Positions 1 through 7,721 of a stretch of 64,000 nucleotides of DNA are shown here, one piece after another (position 1 is the stretch's first letter; the number at the start of each line of letters is the position of its first letter). Below the pieces are notes generated by a model that made no database searches, was not told the DNA's origin, and worked only from the letters and a program-made list of their open reading frames with translations. Made by a program: the position numbers and the translations under genes. This DNA is from Acidobacteriota bacterium. Its GTDB lineage: Bacteria > Acidobacteriota > Terriglobia > Terriglobales > SCQP01. Where the stretch lies: positions 62,001 through 126,000 of the forward strand of contig DAIDIE010000036.1 in NCBI GenBank assembly GCA_027459505.1. The letters run 5' to 3'.

Positions 1-1173
1 ATCTGTACTCTCTGTACCCGCCAGCGCCTCGCTCCCGCTCACCATCTCACGCGCCAGTTCCAGGACGTTCACCAGTGCGTCAGGCGTGTGGGCGTAATCC
101 ACAACCACGGTAAACGGCTGTCCAGCGTAGACCCGCTCAAAGCGCCCACGCACGCGCGGCAGGCGGGGAACCTCTGCCAGCACCTTCTCCCGGTCCACGC
201 CCAGGGCGAGCACCGTGCCGATAGCCGCAAGCAGGTTGTAGACATTTACCCGCGCCAGCAGGCTGCTCTCCAGTGGCGCCTGCCAGTCCGGTCCTTGCAG
301 TTGAAAACGCACCCCGGTGGGCAGCATTCGCAGATCGCCGGCCAGCAGCAGTTCATCGTTGCGGCGCGAGCGAACCGCTTCCGCACGCGCGCTGTACCAG
401 AGGCGGCGCCCGGCAAATCCCGCAACCATCTCCTCCCCGGCGGGATCGTCGGCGTTGACGACGGCGGCATTGGGCGCCCCCGCTCCCGTGCCCTCAAACA
501 GACGGCGCTTAGCGTCCCGGTAAGCCGCCATCGTGCGATGAAAATCCAGATGGTCCTGCGTAAGGTTGCTGAACACCGCCACGTCGAAGTGACATCCCCA
601 GACGCGATCCATGGCGAGCGCGTGCGAGGACACCTCCATCACCGCGGCCGTGCATCCGGCCGCCACCATCCTGGCAAACAGCGCCTGCAAGTCATACGAT
701 TCCGGCGTGGTGTGCGGGGAAGCGATCACCTCGCCGCCCACGTGGTACTCCACCGTGCCGATGAGTCCGGTGCGCCACCCGGCCGCCCGCAGCAGCGACT
801 CGGTCAAAAACGCGGTCGTCGTCTTGCCGTTGGTTCCGGTAATGCCCACCAGCTTCAAACGTCCGGCGGGGCGCCCAAACCAATTGGCCGATGCCGTGGC
901 CAGCGCGCGCCGCGCCTGCGCCACCCGCACCCAGCACACACCATCAAGACCGGGGGGCGCCGGCTGCTCGGAGAGCACCGCGATCGCGCCGTTCTTAACC
1001 GCGGCTCCAACAAAGTCGTTGCCGTCCGCCACCTCGCCCCGGATCGCCACAAAAGCCTGTCCCGGTTGTATGCGGCGGGAATCGTAATGCAGGCCCTGGA
1101 TGGAAATCTGCTCGGCGCTGGGCGCGACAGGTTCAACCAATTCGATTTGCTCGAGCAGCGTCTTTAAGTCCAT
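1..1173 (-). CDS. murE: UDP-N-acetylmuramoyl-tripeptide synthetase MurE (3' end cut by window edge)
   Basis: Cytoplasmic ATP-dependent ligase that adds the third amino acid (meso-diaminopimelate in most Gram-negatives) to UDP-MurNAc-L-Ala-D-Glu. The minus-strand frame runs open from the ATG at 1173 to base 1, about 391 residues, against roughly 490-510 for the family, so the C-terminal ligase domain is missing. The Mur-ligase ATP loop GTNGKTTT begins near residue 113. An early DSRRIQPGQAFVAIRG stretch is the usual substrate-binding N-terminal domain. It sits 137 bases downstream of ftsI in the same direction, as in standard dcw clusters. The DAP-versus-lysine specificity motif lies near the C-terminal edge of what is visible and I could not assign it. 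Confidence 0.95.
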   Translation of the reverse strand, partial: MDLKTLLEQIELVEPVAPSAEQISIQGLHYDSRRIQPGQAFVAIRGEVADGNDFVGAAVKNGAIAVLSEQPAPPGLDGVCWVRVAQARRALATASANWFGRPAGRLKLVGITGTNGKTTTAFLTESLLRAAGWRTGLIGTVEYHVGGEVIASPHTTPESYDLQALFARMVAAGCTAAVMEVSSHALAMDRVWGCHFDVAVFSNLTQDHLDFHRTMAAYRDAKRRLFEGTGAGAPNAAVVNADDPAGEEMVAGFAGRRLWYSARAEAVRSRRNDELLLAGDLRMLPTGVRFQLQGPDWQAPLESSLLARVNVYNLLAAIGTVLALGVDREKVLAEVPRLPRVRGRFERVYAGQPFTVVVDYAHTPDALVNVLELAREMVSGSEALAGTESTD

Positions 1174-1310
1174 TCAGTACTCACGAACCCCGTTTTTCTT
1201 ATACTAAGCTGCGCCGGCCGTACCCAGCGGCGCACGAGTGGGGAGTTCCGGGTTGCGTCTTGTTTCAGGGCCGCGCCGCTACTCCTGTCCTTTGCTCAAG
1301 CATCCACAAC

Positions 1311-3344
1311 TTATTCGCTGAAACGGATCAGAACCTTGCTGCCTGGCACCACCGCGACCCCGGCGGCGGGCGATTGAGAAACGGCGACACCATGCCCTTG
1401 CAGGATGGGGTCCAGCCCCAGCCGTTCGCATTCTCCGGCAACGACACGTACCGGCTGCCCGCTGAAGCTGGGGACGGTCAGCCCTTTCCCCAGATTCACA
1501 ATCACCGAGCCCGGCGCCGGCGAATACGGCTGCTGGTCGCCGTTGATTTCCGCCGTGTCGGACGTGCCGGAATCCGTCACTGCCTGAGCGGCATCGGCAA
1601 GTTCGCCACGGGAGCGGCCGGAACCTTCGCTTGCTGGATGGGCGCCGGCAAGCAGCGATGGTGGCGCGCTGTTCACCGGCACATCATGCGGCACACCCAG
1701 ATACGGCAGCACCCGCTCCGCAATACGCTTGAAGACCGGACCTGCAACCTTGCCGCCCTCGTGCCCGCCCCGTGGTGAGTCGATTACCACCAGCACGGTG
1801 ATGGCTGGGTTCTGCAGGGGAGCAAAGCCGGCAAAGCTGGCCACGTAGTCGGTCTTGGAATACCCATGGCCGCCGGGATCAACCTTTTGCGCGGTTCCCG
1901 TCTTGCCCGCGGCGGTGTAACCATTGAGCTGTGCCGGCTGAGCCGTGCCGGCCAAGACCACCTGCTCCAGCATCATCTTCATTTCGTTGGCCACACGCCC
2001 GCTGACGATGCGCCGTCCCAGCGGCACCTGGTACTGCGGCAGCGTGGCCGGACGGGGGCCGGTAAAGCGGTCCAGAACAATGTGCGGAGAATGATACACG
2101 CCGCCATCAGCCACTGCCGACACCATCGAGACCACCTGGATCGGCGTGACCGCGATCTCCTGGCCCATGCTGATCGCCCCAATCGACATCGGCGTCCAAC
2201 GGTCCGGCGGACGCGCCAGGCCCCGCGACTCCCCCGGCAGTTCAATGCCGGTCTTCTGGCCAAAGCCATAGGCGCGTATGTACTTGTAAAACCGGTCATC
2301 GCCCAGCCGCAACCCCAGCTTGATCGCTCCTACGTCGCTGGAGTGCTGAATGATCTGCGTCGGCGTGAGAATGCCAAACCGGGCGTGATCGTGAATCAGA
2401 CGGCCACCCACCCAGATCGATCCCATCTGGCAATCAATTGGCTCGTCGGGATTGGTGAGGTGCTCCTGCAGCGCCGCCGACACGGTAACAATCTTGAACA
2501 CCGACCCGGGCTCATAGACGTCGGTGACGGCCGGGTTCTGCAGATAGCTGGGGTTGGTGTGAGCGTAATCGTTGGGATTAAACGACGGCGAAGTGGCCAT
2601 GGCCAAGATCTCGCCGGTCGAAGGCCGCTCCACAATGACGGTGCCGCGCAGCGCGTGCGTGCTGGCCACCGCGGCGTCCAGTTCCTGTTGCGCGATGTAC
2701 TGGATGTTCTCGTCAATGGTGAGCACCAGGTTCTCACCCGCGTCCAGGTGCTCGGAAAGATGATTGTAGGAGTGCTGGTGCGCGTCCACCTGCACCAGCA
2801 TGCTGCCCCTCTGCCCCTGAATTTCAGGATTGAACTCGCGCTCGATGCCTCCCAGGCCCTTGTTGTCCAGCCCCACGTAGCCCAGCACCTGCGCCGCCAG
2901 CGTGCCCTTGGGGTAAAACCGCTTGGGCTCTTTCTGGAAGTAAATGCCTTTCAGATCAAGCCGGTGCAGCCGCAGACTCTGCTCCGCGGTAATCTTGCGC
3001 GCCACCCAGCAGAAGCTGCGCGAGGCGTGCATGCGCCCGGCCAGGTCCTTTTCGTCCAGTCCCAGCACACCCGCCAGCGCATGCGCGGTCGCTTCGATGT
3101 CATGGATCTGGCTGGGAACGGCAAAGACCGAGTCTACCCGCAGGCTCATCGCCAGCGGATGCAGGTCGCGGTCATAGATCACGCCGCGCGGCGCGCTGAC
3201 GTCAATCGTTCGCAATTGCTGCCGCTCGGCCTTGTGCAGGAGAAACCCGTAGTTGAAAACCTGCAGATCGAAAAGCCGCGCACAGACCAGCACCGCCCAC
3301 CCGACCAGCACGGCTTCCATAAGGGTGATGCGGCGAGGATTCAT
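1311..3344 (-). CDS. ftsI: Division-specific class B penicillin-binding protein (FtsI/PBP3) with C-terminal PASTA domain
   Basis: Septal peptidoglycan transpeptidase of 677 residues. One N-terminal transmembrane helix spans about residues 8-24, followed by the PBP dimerisation domain (about 50-200) and the transpeptidase domain (about 240-545). The acyl-serine motif SVFK is at 281-284 and KTG is at 481-483. The second motif reads SSD (335-337) instead of the usual SxN. A low-complexity linker (about 555-612) leads to one PASTA domain (about 615-677) ending the protein; PASTA domains bind muropeptides or beta-lactams in other PBPs. It is preceded by ftsL and followed by murE. The position in the dcw cluster makes FtsI more likely than an elongation-specific PBP2. 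Confidence 0.95.
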   Translation of the reverse strand: MNPRRITLMEAVLVGWAVLVCARLFDLQVFNYGFLLHKAERQQLRTIDVSAPRGVIYDRDLHPLAMSLRVDSVFAVPSQIHDIEATAHALAGVLGLDEKDLAGRMHASRSFCWVARKITAEQSLRLHRLDLKGIYFQKEPKRFYPKGTLAAQVLGYVGLDNKGLGGIEREFNPEIQGQRGSMLVQVDAHQHSYNHLSEHLDAGENLVLTIDENIQYIAQQELDAAVASTHALRGTVIVERPSTGEILAMATSPSFNPNDYAHTNPSYLQNPAVTDVYEPGSVFKIVTVSAALQEHLTNPDEPIDCQMGSIWVGGRLIHDHARFGILTPTQIIQHSSDVGAIKLGLRLGDDRFYKYIRAYGFGQKTGIELPGESRGLARPPDRWTPMSIGAISMGQEIAVTPIQVVSMVSAVADGGVYHSPHIVLDRFTGPRPATLPQYQVPLGRRIVSGRVANEMKMMLEQVVLAGTAQPAQLNGYTAAGKTGTAQKVDPGGHGYSKTDYVASFAGFAPLQNPAITVLVVIDSPRGGHEGGKVAGPVFKRIAERVLPYLGVPHDVPVNSAPPSLLAGAHPASEGSGRSRGELADAAQAVTDSGTSDTAEINGDQQPYSPAPGSVIVNLGKGLTVPSFSGQPVRVVAGECERLGLDPILQGHGVAVSQSPAAGVAVVPGSKVLIRFSE

Positions 3345-3452
3345 GTCAAAGGTCGGTTACTTTGGGAAATCAGAACCGGCGCGGCCCTTCCGGGCTGCCG
3401 TTCAGCGATCGTAAGTATTCGAAGTAACGTCTTGGAACCCCTCAGCTCCCGC

Positions 3453-3896
3453 TCACTGCCCAGCCTGGCCGCGGCTCTGCGACCACAGCGATCCCGGCGA
3501 CGCAACCGGCAATGACTGACTGGCTTCCGCCAGCACCGGGGCGCCGCTATCGCTCGGCATGGGCTCATCCATCCGGATCACCTGTCCGGGCGCCGCCGTC
3601 GACATGCCCAGATCCTGCTCGGCCAGGGAATAAATCCGTATCGGGTCGCGCAGCGAAGCCTGCTCCAGGCGCAGCGAACGGTTCCACTGCTGCAGCCCGT
3701 TGGCTTTGGCGCGTAACTGTTCGGTCTCATACCCCAGCCGCACAATCTGGAAACTCTGCCAGGCGTAGCCCAGAACGCAGAAGAACAGCAGCGCGATGCA
3801 CACCGCCAGCACGCACTGCTCGCGCTCGCGGCGCGGGTCGCGAACGGGAATCAGCCGGGAGTTGTCGATGTTCTGCACGAAGTAAACGTCTGTCAT
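3453..3896 (-). CDS. ftsL: Cell division protein FtsL-like
   Basis: Small bitopic membrane protein of 147 residues. It has a charged cytoplasmic N-terminus, one hydrophobic helix (about residues 28-48), then a leucine-zipper-like coiled coil (about 50-85) and a Pro/Ser-rich periplasmic tail. FtsL sequences are poorly conserved, so the call rests on topology and on the position between rsmH (17 bases upstream) and ftsI (108 bases downstream). It would recruit FtsI and FtsW as part of the FtsQLB complex. The tail beyond about residue 95 is longer than in typical FtsL and of unknown role. Confidence 0.82.
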   Translation of the reverse strand: MTDVYFVQNIDNSRLIPVRDPRREREQCVLAVCIALLFFCVLGYAWQSFQIVRLGYETEQLRAKANGLQQWNRSLRLEQASLRDPIRIYSLAEQDLGMSTAAPGQVIRMDEPMPSDSGAPVLAEASQSLPVASPGSLWSQSRGQAGQ

Positions 3897-3913
3897 TTAA
3901 AACCCCCTGCCCC

Positions 3914-4837
3914 TCACAACCGTTCCACTGCCCTGATCCGGGCGCTACGCGCCCGCGGGTTGGAGGCGATCTCCGCCTCCGTGGGCCACACCACGTGCTT
4001 TGTCAAAATCCGGTACGCTCCCGCCTGCGCCTGCGCCCGGAACGCCTCTTTCACCGGCCGGTCTTCCAGCGAGTGAAAGCTGATCACCACCACACGTCCG
4101 CCCGGCGCCATCACACCGGGCAAAAAGTCCAGCCAATCCGAGAGGTCCGACAGCTCTGAGTTCACGAAGATGCGCAGCGCCTGAAACGTTCGCGTTGCCG
4201 GATGAATGCGCGCCGGCTCCTTGAACATTGGCCGGTTCGCGGCCGCTACCACCTCCGCCAGTTGGGCGGTGGTATGCAGCGGCCGCGAACGGACAATGGC
4301 TCTGGCGATTCTCCGCGACCTCCTTTCCTCACCGAATTGATAAATCAGGTCAGCCAGCTCGCGCTCGTTGCTCTGATTCACCACCTGCTCCGCCGTCAGC
4401 TCCTGGCTGGGGTCCATGCGCATATCCAGCGGACCCGCGGCGGAAAAACTGAAGCCTCGCTCGGCCCGATCCAACTGCATCGAGCTCATTCCGAGGTCGG
4501 CCAGGGCGCCATCCAGTTGACTTACCCCCAGCCGTTGCAACTCCCGCGCCGCCCGCGCGAAGCTGGCGTGCACCAGCTCCACCTGCGGCTCGACCCCGTC
4601 CAGCGCCCGCGCCGCCAGGCGCAGCGCCTCGGGATCCTTATCAAACCCAATCAGCCGGCCCTTGGGGCCCAGTTGCTCGGCGACCAGCCGGGCGTGACCA
4701 CCGGCCCCCACCGTGAAATCCGCGTACGTGCCGCCCGCTTTGGGCTGCAGGTACTCCAAAACCTCGTCCGGCATCACCGGTACGTGCTGCCGGCGCCGCT
4801 CTTCCCTCTCCGGCCGCTCCTGATCTTCCCGGGGCAT
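3914..4837 (-). CDS. rsmH: 16S rRNA (cytosine-1402-N4)-methyltransferase RsmH
   Basis: S-adenosylmethionine-dependent methyltransferase (formerly MraW), 307 residues, the usual length. The family N-terminus HVPVMPDEVLEYL (residues 18-30) and the AdoMet-binding FTVGAGGHAR (41-50) are clear, as are the GALADLGMSSMQLD segment and the C-terminal VVISFHSLEDRPVK. It starts 6 bases after the mraZ stop, so the two are translationally close. The first 17 residues are highly charged and could be an extension. A downstream start is possible but no better start codon is evident. Confidence 0.97.
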   Translation of the reverse strand: MPREDQERPEREERRRQHVPVMPDEVLEYLQPKAGGTYADFTVGAGGHARLVAEQLGPKGRLIGFDKDPEALRLAARALDGVEPQVELVHASFARAARELQRLGVSQLDGALADLGMSSMQLDRAERGFSFSAAGPLDMRMDPSQELTAEQVVNQSNERELADLIYQFGEERRSRRIARAIVRSRPLHTTAQLAEVVAAANRPMFKEPARIHPATRTFQALRIFVNSELSDLSDWLDFLPGVMAPGGRVVVISFHSLEDRPVKEAFRAQAQAGAYRILTKHVVWPTEAEIASNPRARSARIRAVERL

Positions 4838-4843
4838 AAGCGG

Positions 4844-5287
4844 CTAGATGCCCAGATCCGACAACGTCTGCTTGTCCTCGTCCGTCATCGGCTTGTCCTG
4901 CATGTCGCGCTGCAGCCGCTCCTGGTTCCAAACCTCCAGGTGCTTGAGGTAGCCCAGCACGGCTACGTCGCCCTTCATCACCGCCGCCTCGCGCAGCACC
5001 GCCGGAATCAGCACCCGCCCCTGCGCGTCCATTTCGACCACCTGGCCGTAGTAGTTGGTCCGGCTCAGCAACTTCTGCTTGGTCGGGTGCATGGAGGGCA
5101 GCGCCGCCAGCTTTTCTTCGATCTTTTCCCACTCCCGCATGGGGTACACATGAGCGTTCTGCCCGTCGAAGCTGGTGATATAGAACTTGCCGCCCGGGTA
5201 CACCTCATCCAGATGGGCGCGGAACTCCGTCGGGATCTTTAAACGTCCCTTGTCGTCCACACGCGCCGGATAGTTGCCGCGCAGCAT
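4844..5287 (-). CDS. mraZ: Transcriptional regulator MraZ
   Basis: DNA-binding regulator of the division and cell wall cluster, built of two SpoVT/AbrB-like repeats (about residues 5-50 and 80-125). The start chosen is the ATG at 5287 (protein MLRGNYPARVDDKGRLKIP), giving 147 residues as in the family. An AGGGA Shine-Dalgarno lies 6 bases upstream. The frame is open another 90 bases upstream, but that stretch contains the likely leader and operator. MraZ is first in the cluster, 6 bases ahead of rsmH, and is known to bind TGGG repeats in its own promoter region. Confidence 0.96.
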   Translation of the reverse strand: MLRGNYPARVDDKGRLKIPTEFRAHLDEVYPGGKFYITSFDGQNAHVYPMREWEKIEEKLAALPSMHPTKQKLLSRTNYYGQVVEMDAQGRVLIPAVLREAAVMKGDVAVLGYLKHLEVWNQERLQRDMQDKPMTDEDKQTLSDLGI

Positions 5288-5323
5288 TGTGTTCCCTGTG
5301 GCGTTTTCGGGTTTCTGGGAAGG

Positions 5324-5389
5324 CCCATCCACCCACTTGGCGACCATTTTAGACCACTGGCCACCCTTTTTTCCCACCCACGACCCCCA
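5324..5389 (-). promoter_or_regulatory. Candidate MraZ operator (TGGG boxes)
   Basis: Read on the minus strand, TGGG occurs at 5386-5389, 5377-5380, 5373-5376, 5332-5335 and 5324-5327, between the predicted -10 element and the mraZ start. MraZ of other bacteria binds clustered TGGGN repeats at about one helical turn. The first two boxes here are spaced 9 bases, slightly off that consensus. The call is therefore an inference from position and motif. Confidence 0.45.
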
Positions 5390-5416
5390 TAGTAGCGGAG
5401 TGGATCAAGGTGTCAA
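5389..5416 (-). promoter_or_regulatory. Predicted sigma-70-type promoter of the mraZ (dcw) cluster
   Basis: On the minus strand a perfect TTGACA (-35, 5411-5416) is followed after 16 bases by TACTAT (-10, 5389-5394). Transcription would begin near 5382, giving a leader of about 95 bases that includes the TGGG boxes and ends at the mraZ ATG at 5287. Confidence 0.7.
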
Positions 5417-5652
5417 GAGAAAAACGACCCAAAGGGGGAAAGAATCTGCGGGGTAAACCAGCTACCCATTGACAGGCTCCCGGGCCGCGGTGCAGGAGAG
5501 GAAGCGGTGCTGCCGGGGCAATGCGCTCACAGTTTGGGCAGGGACGCTCGGCTCGGCCAGAAACCGACGTTCCAACCCACTTGCCAACAACAGAGAGAGC
5601 CCAAAGCACTCCGAGCAGATCGAACGTCGCAAAGGGTAGATCGCGAGGGGCG

Positions 5653-5898
5653 GCTCACGGATGGTGGCCGCGCTTTACTAGCCCGAGTTCGTCACTCAGC
5701 TGCGCTTCTGCGATCTAGCGGCATGCGGCTTTTCCTGTTGGGAAAAGCCGCACTCTTCTCCGTCCCAACAACCCTCCTGGTGACGAACTCGGGCGTCGCC
5801 AGCGGTGCGGGACCTAAGCGGCAACCCCGGACCTTCGGCTTCGGCCTGCGATTTCGAACTCGAAAGCAGTTCAACTCGGCCCTGGCTCGTCAGGAACC
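5653..5898. repeat. Structured dispersed repeat, copy A
   Basis: About 240 bases that recur at 15673-15924 with high identity (aligned by eye at a constant offset of 10020 until a 6-base insertion in copy B). It contains nested inverted repeats. Outer arms of 15 bp, perfect (5681-5695 GCCCGAGTTCGTCAC pairing with 5780-5794), enclose a 12-bp perfect hairpin (5724-5735 with 5741-5752, loop TGTTG). Downstream is the short palindrome TTTCGA-AC-TCGAAA. Any frames inside are not conserved between copies. It could be a non-autonomous mobile element, a structured RNA, or a REP-like element. Confidence 0.85.
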
Positions 5899-5928
5899 CA
5901 CTGGCGCGAGCCACCGAGTCCTCCGCCA

Positions 5929-5954
5929 GGGGGAGATCGCCGGGGGAGATCGCC
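5929..5954. repeat. 13-bp perfect tandem duplication
   Basis: GGGGGAGATCGCC occurs twice in tandem (5929-5941 and 5942-5954). The second unit continues into GGAGATCGCCAGTGGAGGGC, a 20-base string found again in inverted orientation at 34781-34800. This ties the two intergenic regions together. Confidence 0.8.
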
Positions 5955-6024
5955 AGTGGAGGGCGGTCGCAAGGCCGCCCGCACCGCCCCACGGTGAACA
6001 GTGCACTATCCACCGGCAAGGCCG

Positions 6025-6669
6025 CTAGAACTGCACCTTCGGCGGCGCGGACCGGTTCGCATTCGAGGTGGTGAAGTAGTCCGAATCGTAGTTCATGCCG
6101 CTCATGTGCGCCACAATGCTGTTGGGAAAGACGCTGACGTAGGTGTTATAGGTCTGCAGCGCCTGGTTGTACTTGCGGCGCTCGATGGAGATGCGGTTTT
6201 CCGTGCCGGTCAGTTCGTCCTGCAAAGCCAGGAAGTTGCGGTTGCTGGTCAACTGCGGATAGTTCTCCACCACCACGAGCAGACGGCTGAGCGCGCCATC
6301 AAGCTGGTTGTTGGCGGAGATGGTCTGGGCGCGCGTCTGCGCGCCGCCCAGGGCGGCGCGCGCGGCGGTAACCTCTCCAATGACTTTTTGTTCCTGGGCG
6401 GCAAAGCCTTTCACGGTGGCCACCAGGTTGGGAATCAGGTCGGCGCGCCGCTGGATGACCACATCCACCTGATGCCATTGCGAACGCACGCTCTCGCGCA
6501 TGGCGACCATGTTGTTGTGCATGCTGATAAAACTGGCCACCAGCCAGAAGACCACCAGCACGATCACAATCACGACAATCAGCAGTACGTTGGTGGCGCC
6601 GCGCCGGCGCAGACGGCGTCCGTTGACCTGGGTTGCGGGAACGGTGGACGTGTTCGGGGCTTCATTCAT
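6025..6669 (-). CDS. lemA: LemA family protein
   Basis: Membrane-anchored helical-bundle protein of 214 residues. A basic N-terminus is followed by one transmembrane helix (about 26-48) and the LemA domain, recognised by SQWHQVDVVIQRRADLIPNL near residue 63 and the ENRISIERRKYNQALQTYN segment near 160. The biochemical role of LemA is unknown. It is commonly encoded beside a TPM-domain membrane protein, which is also true here, with two small genes in between. It overlaps the upstream nucleotidyltransferase gene by 4 bases and is the last gene of the cluster. Confidence 0.92.
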   Translation of the reverse strand: MNEAPNTSTVPATQVNGRRLRRRGATNVLLIVVIVIVLVVFWLVASFISMHNNMVAMRESVRSQWHQVDVVIQRRADLIPNLVATVKGFAAQEQKVIGEVTAARAALGGAQTRAQTISANNQLDGALSRLLVVVENYPQLTSNRNFLALQDELTGTENRISIERRKYNQALQTYNTYVSVFPNSIVAHMSGMNYDSDYFTTSNANRSAPPKVQF

Positions 6670-7391
6670 GGCATCTGCTCCAGTGATCGTTCGACTTTTT
6701 GGATCGCTTCCAGATATTGCGAGAAGAGGGGCAACACCTCTTCTTTCGTGAGCTTCGGCTGACCGCGGCGAGCCTGCAACAATCGCGTAAAGGGCTCGGC
6801 GGAAAAAGAGAAGTAATGCGCAGCGGCCTCCACGGTCGCCTGCTTGCCGGCGCAGAGGGGCTCCCCGGCGGCCACCAGGGCGTGACGGAAAAGGGTGATG
6901 AAGCTGCCCACCGATTCCAAAAGCAGCGCTCCCACGGCTTTACTGTCTGGCGCGGTGCTCATAAACGCGCCACGCAACCGGATCAGGCGGCTGCGCAGGT
7001 CGTGTTCCACATGCAGGCGATGCAGTTGCGGATGGCGCGGCACATTGGCAAACACGTCTTCGCCGGCCAGAACGCGGTGATTGGCCTGGATGTCGAGGTA
7101 CTCGATGGGAAACACATCGGCGGCATCGGCCTGCTCATCGCGCGAAAGCAGCACCAGCGGAGGATTGCCCTGCTCGCGCCACCAGCGCACGGCCGGAGCG
7201 CCCGTTTGCAGCGCGGCCGCATCAATGCGGTCGAGCACGCACAACAGATTCAGGTCCGAGTAATCGGAAAGCTCATGACCCAGCGCCGCCGACCCATAGA
7301 GAACCAGCGACACCAGCCGCTCTTTGAAGATGGTCTGCAGCCAGCCGGTAATCTGTTGAATCGCCTTTTCCGGTTCCAAGCGTTTGGGCAT
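6666..7391 (-). CDS. Nucleotidyltransferase-fold protein
   Basis: A 241-residue protein with a DNA-polymerase-beta-type nucleotidyltransferase signature near the N-terminus: LYGSAALGHELSDYSDLNLL (about residues 32-51), i.e. GS followed by a D-x-D-like SDYSDLN. A helical C-terminal domain follows (about 130-240). It resembles stand-alone minimal nucleotidyltransferases; the substrate cannot be told. It overlaps lemA by 4 bases (ATGA-type), so the two are probably co-translated. The first acidic position of the metal site should be checked, because the motif has D-Y-S-D rather than the common D-x-D. Confidence 0.7.
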   Translation of the reverse strand: MPKRLEPEKAIQQITGWLQTIFKERLVSLVLYGSAALGHELSDYSDLNLLCVLDRIDAAALQTGAPAVRWWREQGNPPLVLLSRDEQADAADVFPIEYLDIQANHRVLAGEDVFANVPRHPQLHRLHVEHDLRSRLIRLRGAFMSTAPDSKAVGALLLESVGSFITLFRHALVAAGEPLCAGKQATVEAAAHYFSFSAEPFTRLLQARRGQPKLTKEEVLPLFSQYLEAIQKVERSLEQMP

Positions 7392-7439
7392 GATGTTCTA
7401 CTCCAACGTTCCAGCGAACCACAATGTCTCAACCATGCT

Positions 7440-7715
7440 TCATCTGGGATCGCCTTCATCCATCTGCGGCGCATCCCCGGCGAAAAATGCCTCGTAGGCA
7501 TCTTTGGCGCGCTGGTAATCCTGCCGCTGCACCAAGAGCCTGATCTCGGAAAATCCGCCGATTAGCGGCAGCGGCTCCAGCGCACCATAGTTTGCGCCCT
7601 GCAAAACGCAGGGAATGCCGCTATTGGAAAGCAACTCGCAAACCATTCCGGCCTCTGGCGCCCTTGCGAAGGTTGCCAAGGTTACCAGTCCCTCGCCATC
7701 GTCTGTCATCGCCAC
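7440..7715 (-). CDS. DUF2007-domain protein (putative signal-transducing protein)
   Basis: A 91-residue soluble protein. The pattern of a short strand (LVTLATFARAPEAGMVCELL), an GIPCVLQGANYG turn and the ending RLLVQRQDYQRAKDAYEAFF matches the small DUF2007 fold. That domain is usually fused to, or encoded next to, membrane stress proteins, and its ligand is unknown. It lies 6 bases downstream of the TPM-domain gene and 48 bases upstream of the nucleotidyltransferase gene, all in one direction, so one transcript is likely. Confidence 0.75.
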   Translation of the reverse strand: MAMTDDGEGLVTLATFARAPEAGMVCELLSNSGIPCVLQGANYGALEPLPLIGGFSEIRLLVQRQDYQRAKDAYEAFFAGDAPQMDEGDPR

Positions 7716-7721
7716 TCCCCG

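Larger units (their letters stand above)
5417..6024. other. Gene-free stretch between mraZ promoter and lemA
   Basis: About 600 bases without a convincing gene. Small frames exist on both strands, but they read through repeated, palindromic DNA. The right half is repeat copy A and a 13-bp tandem duplication (separate entries). The left part (5417-5650) shows nothing I can name. Confidence 0.7.

Noticed and set aside
88-1167. Long plus-strand frame of 359 codons
   Set aside because: Antisense shadow of murE, whose minus-strand product has the complete ATP loop and family N-terminus.
5507-6074. Several frames within repeat copy A and its flank
   Set aside because: They read through inverted and tandem repeats and are not preserved between copies A and B.
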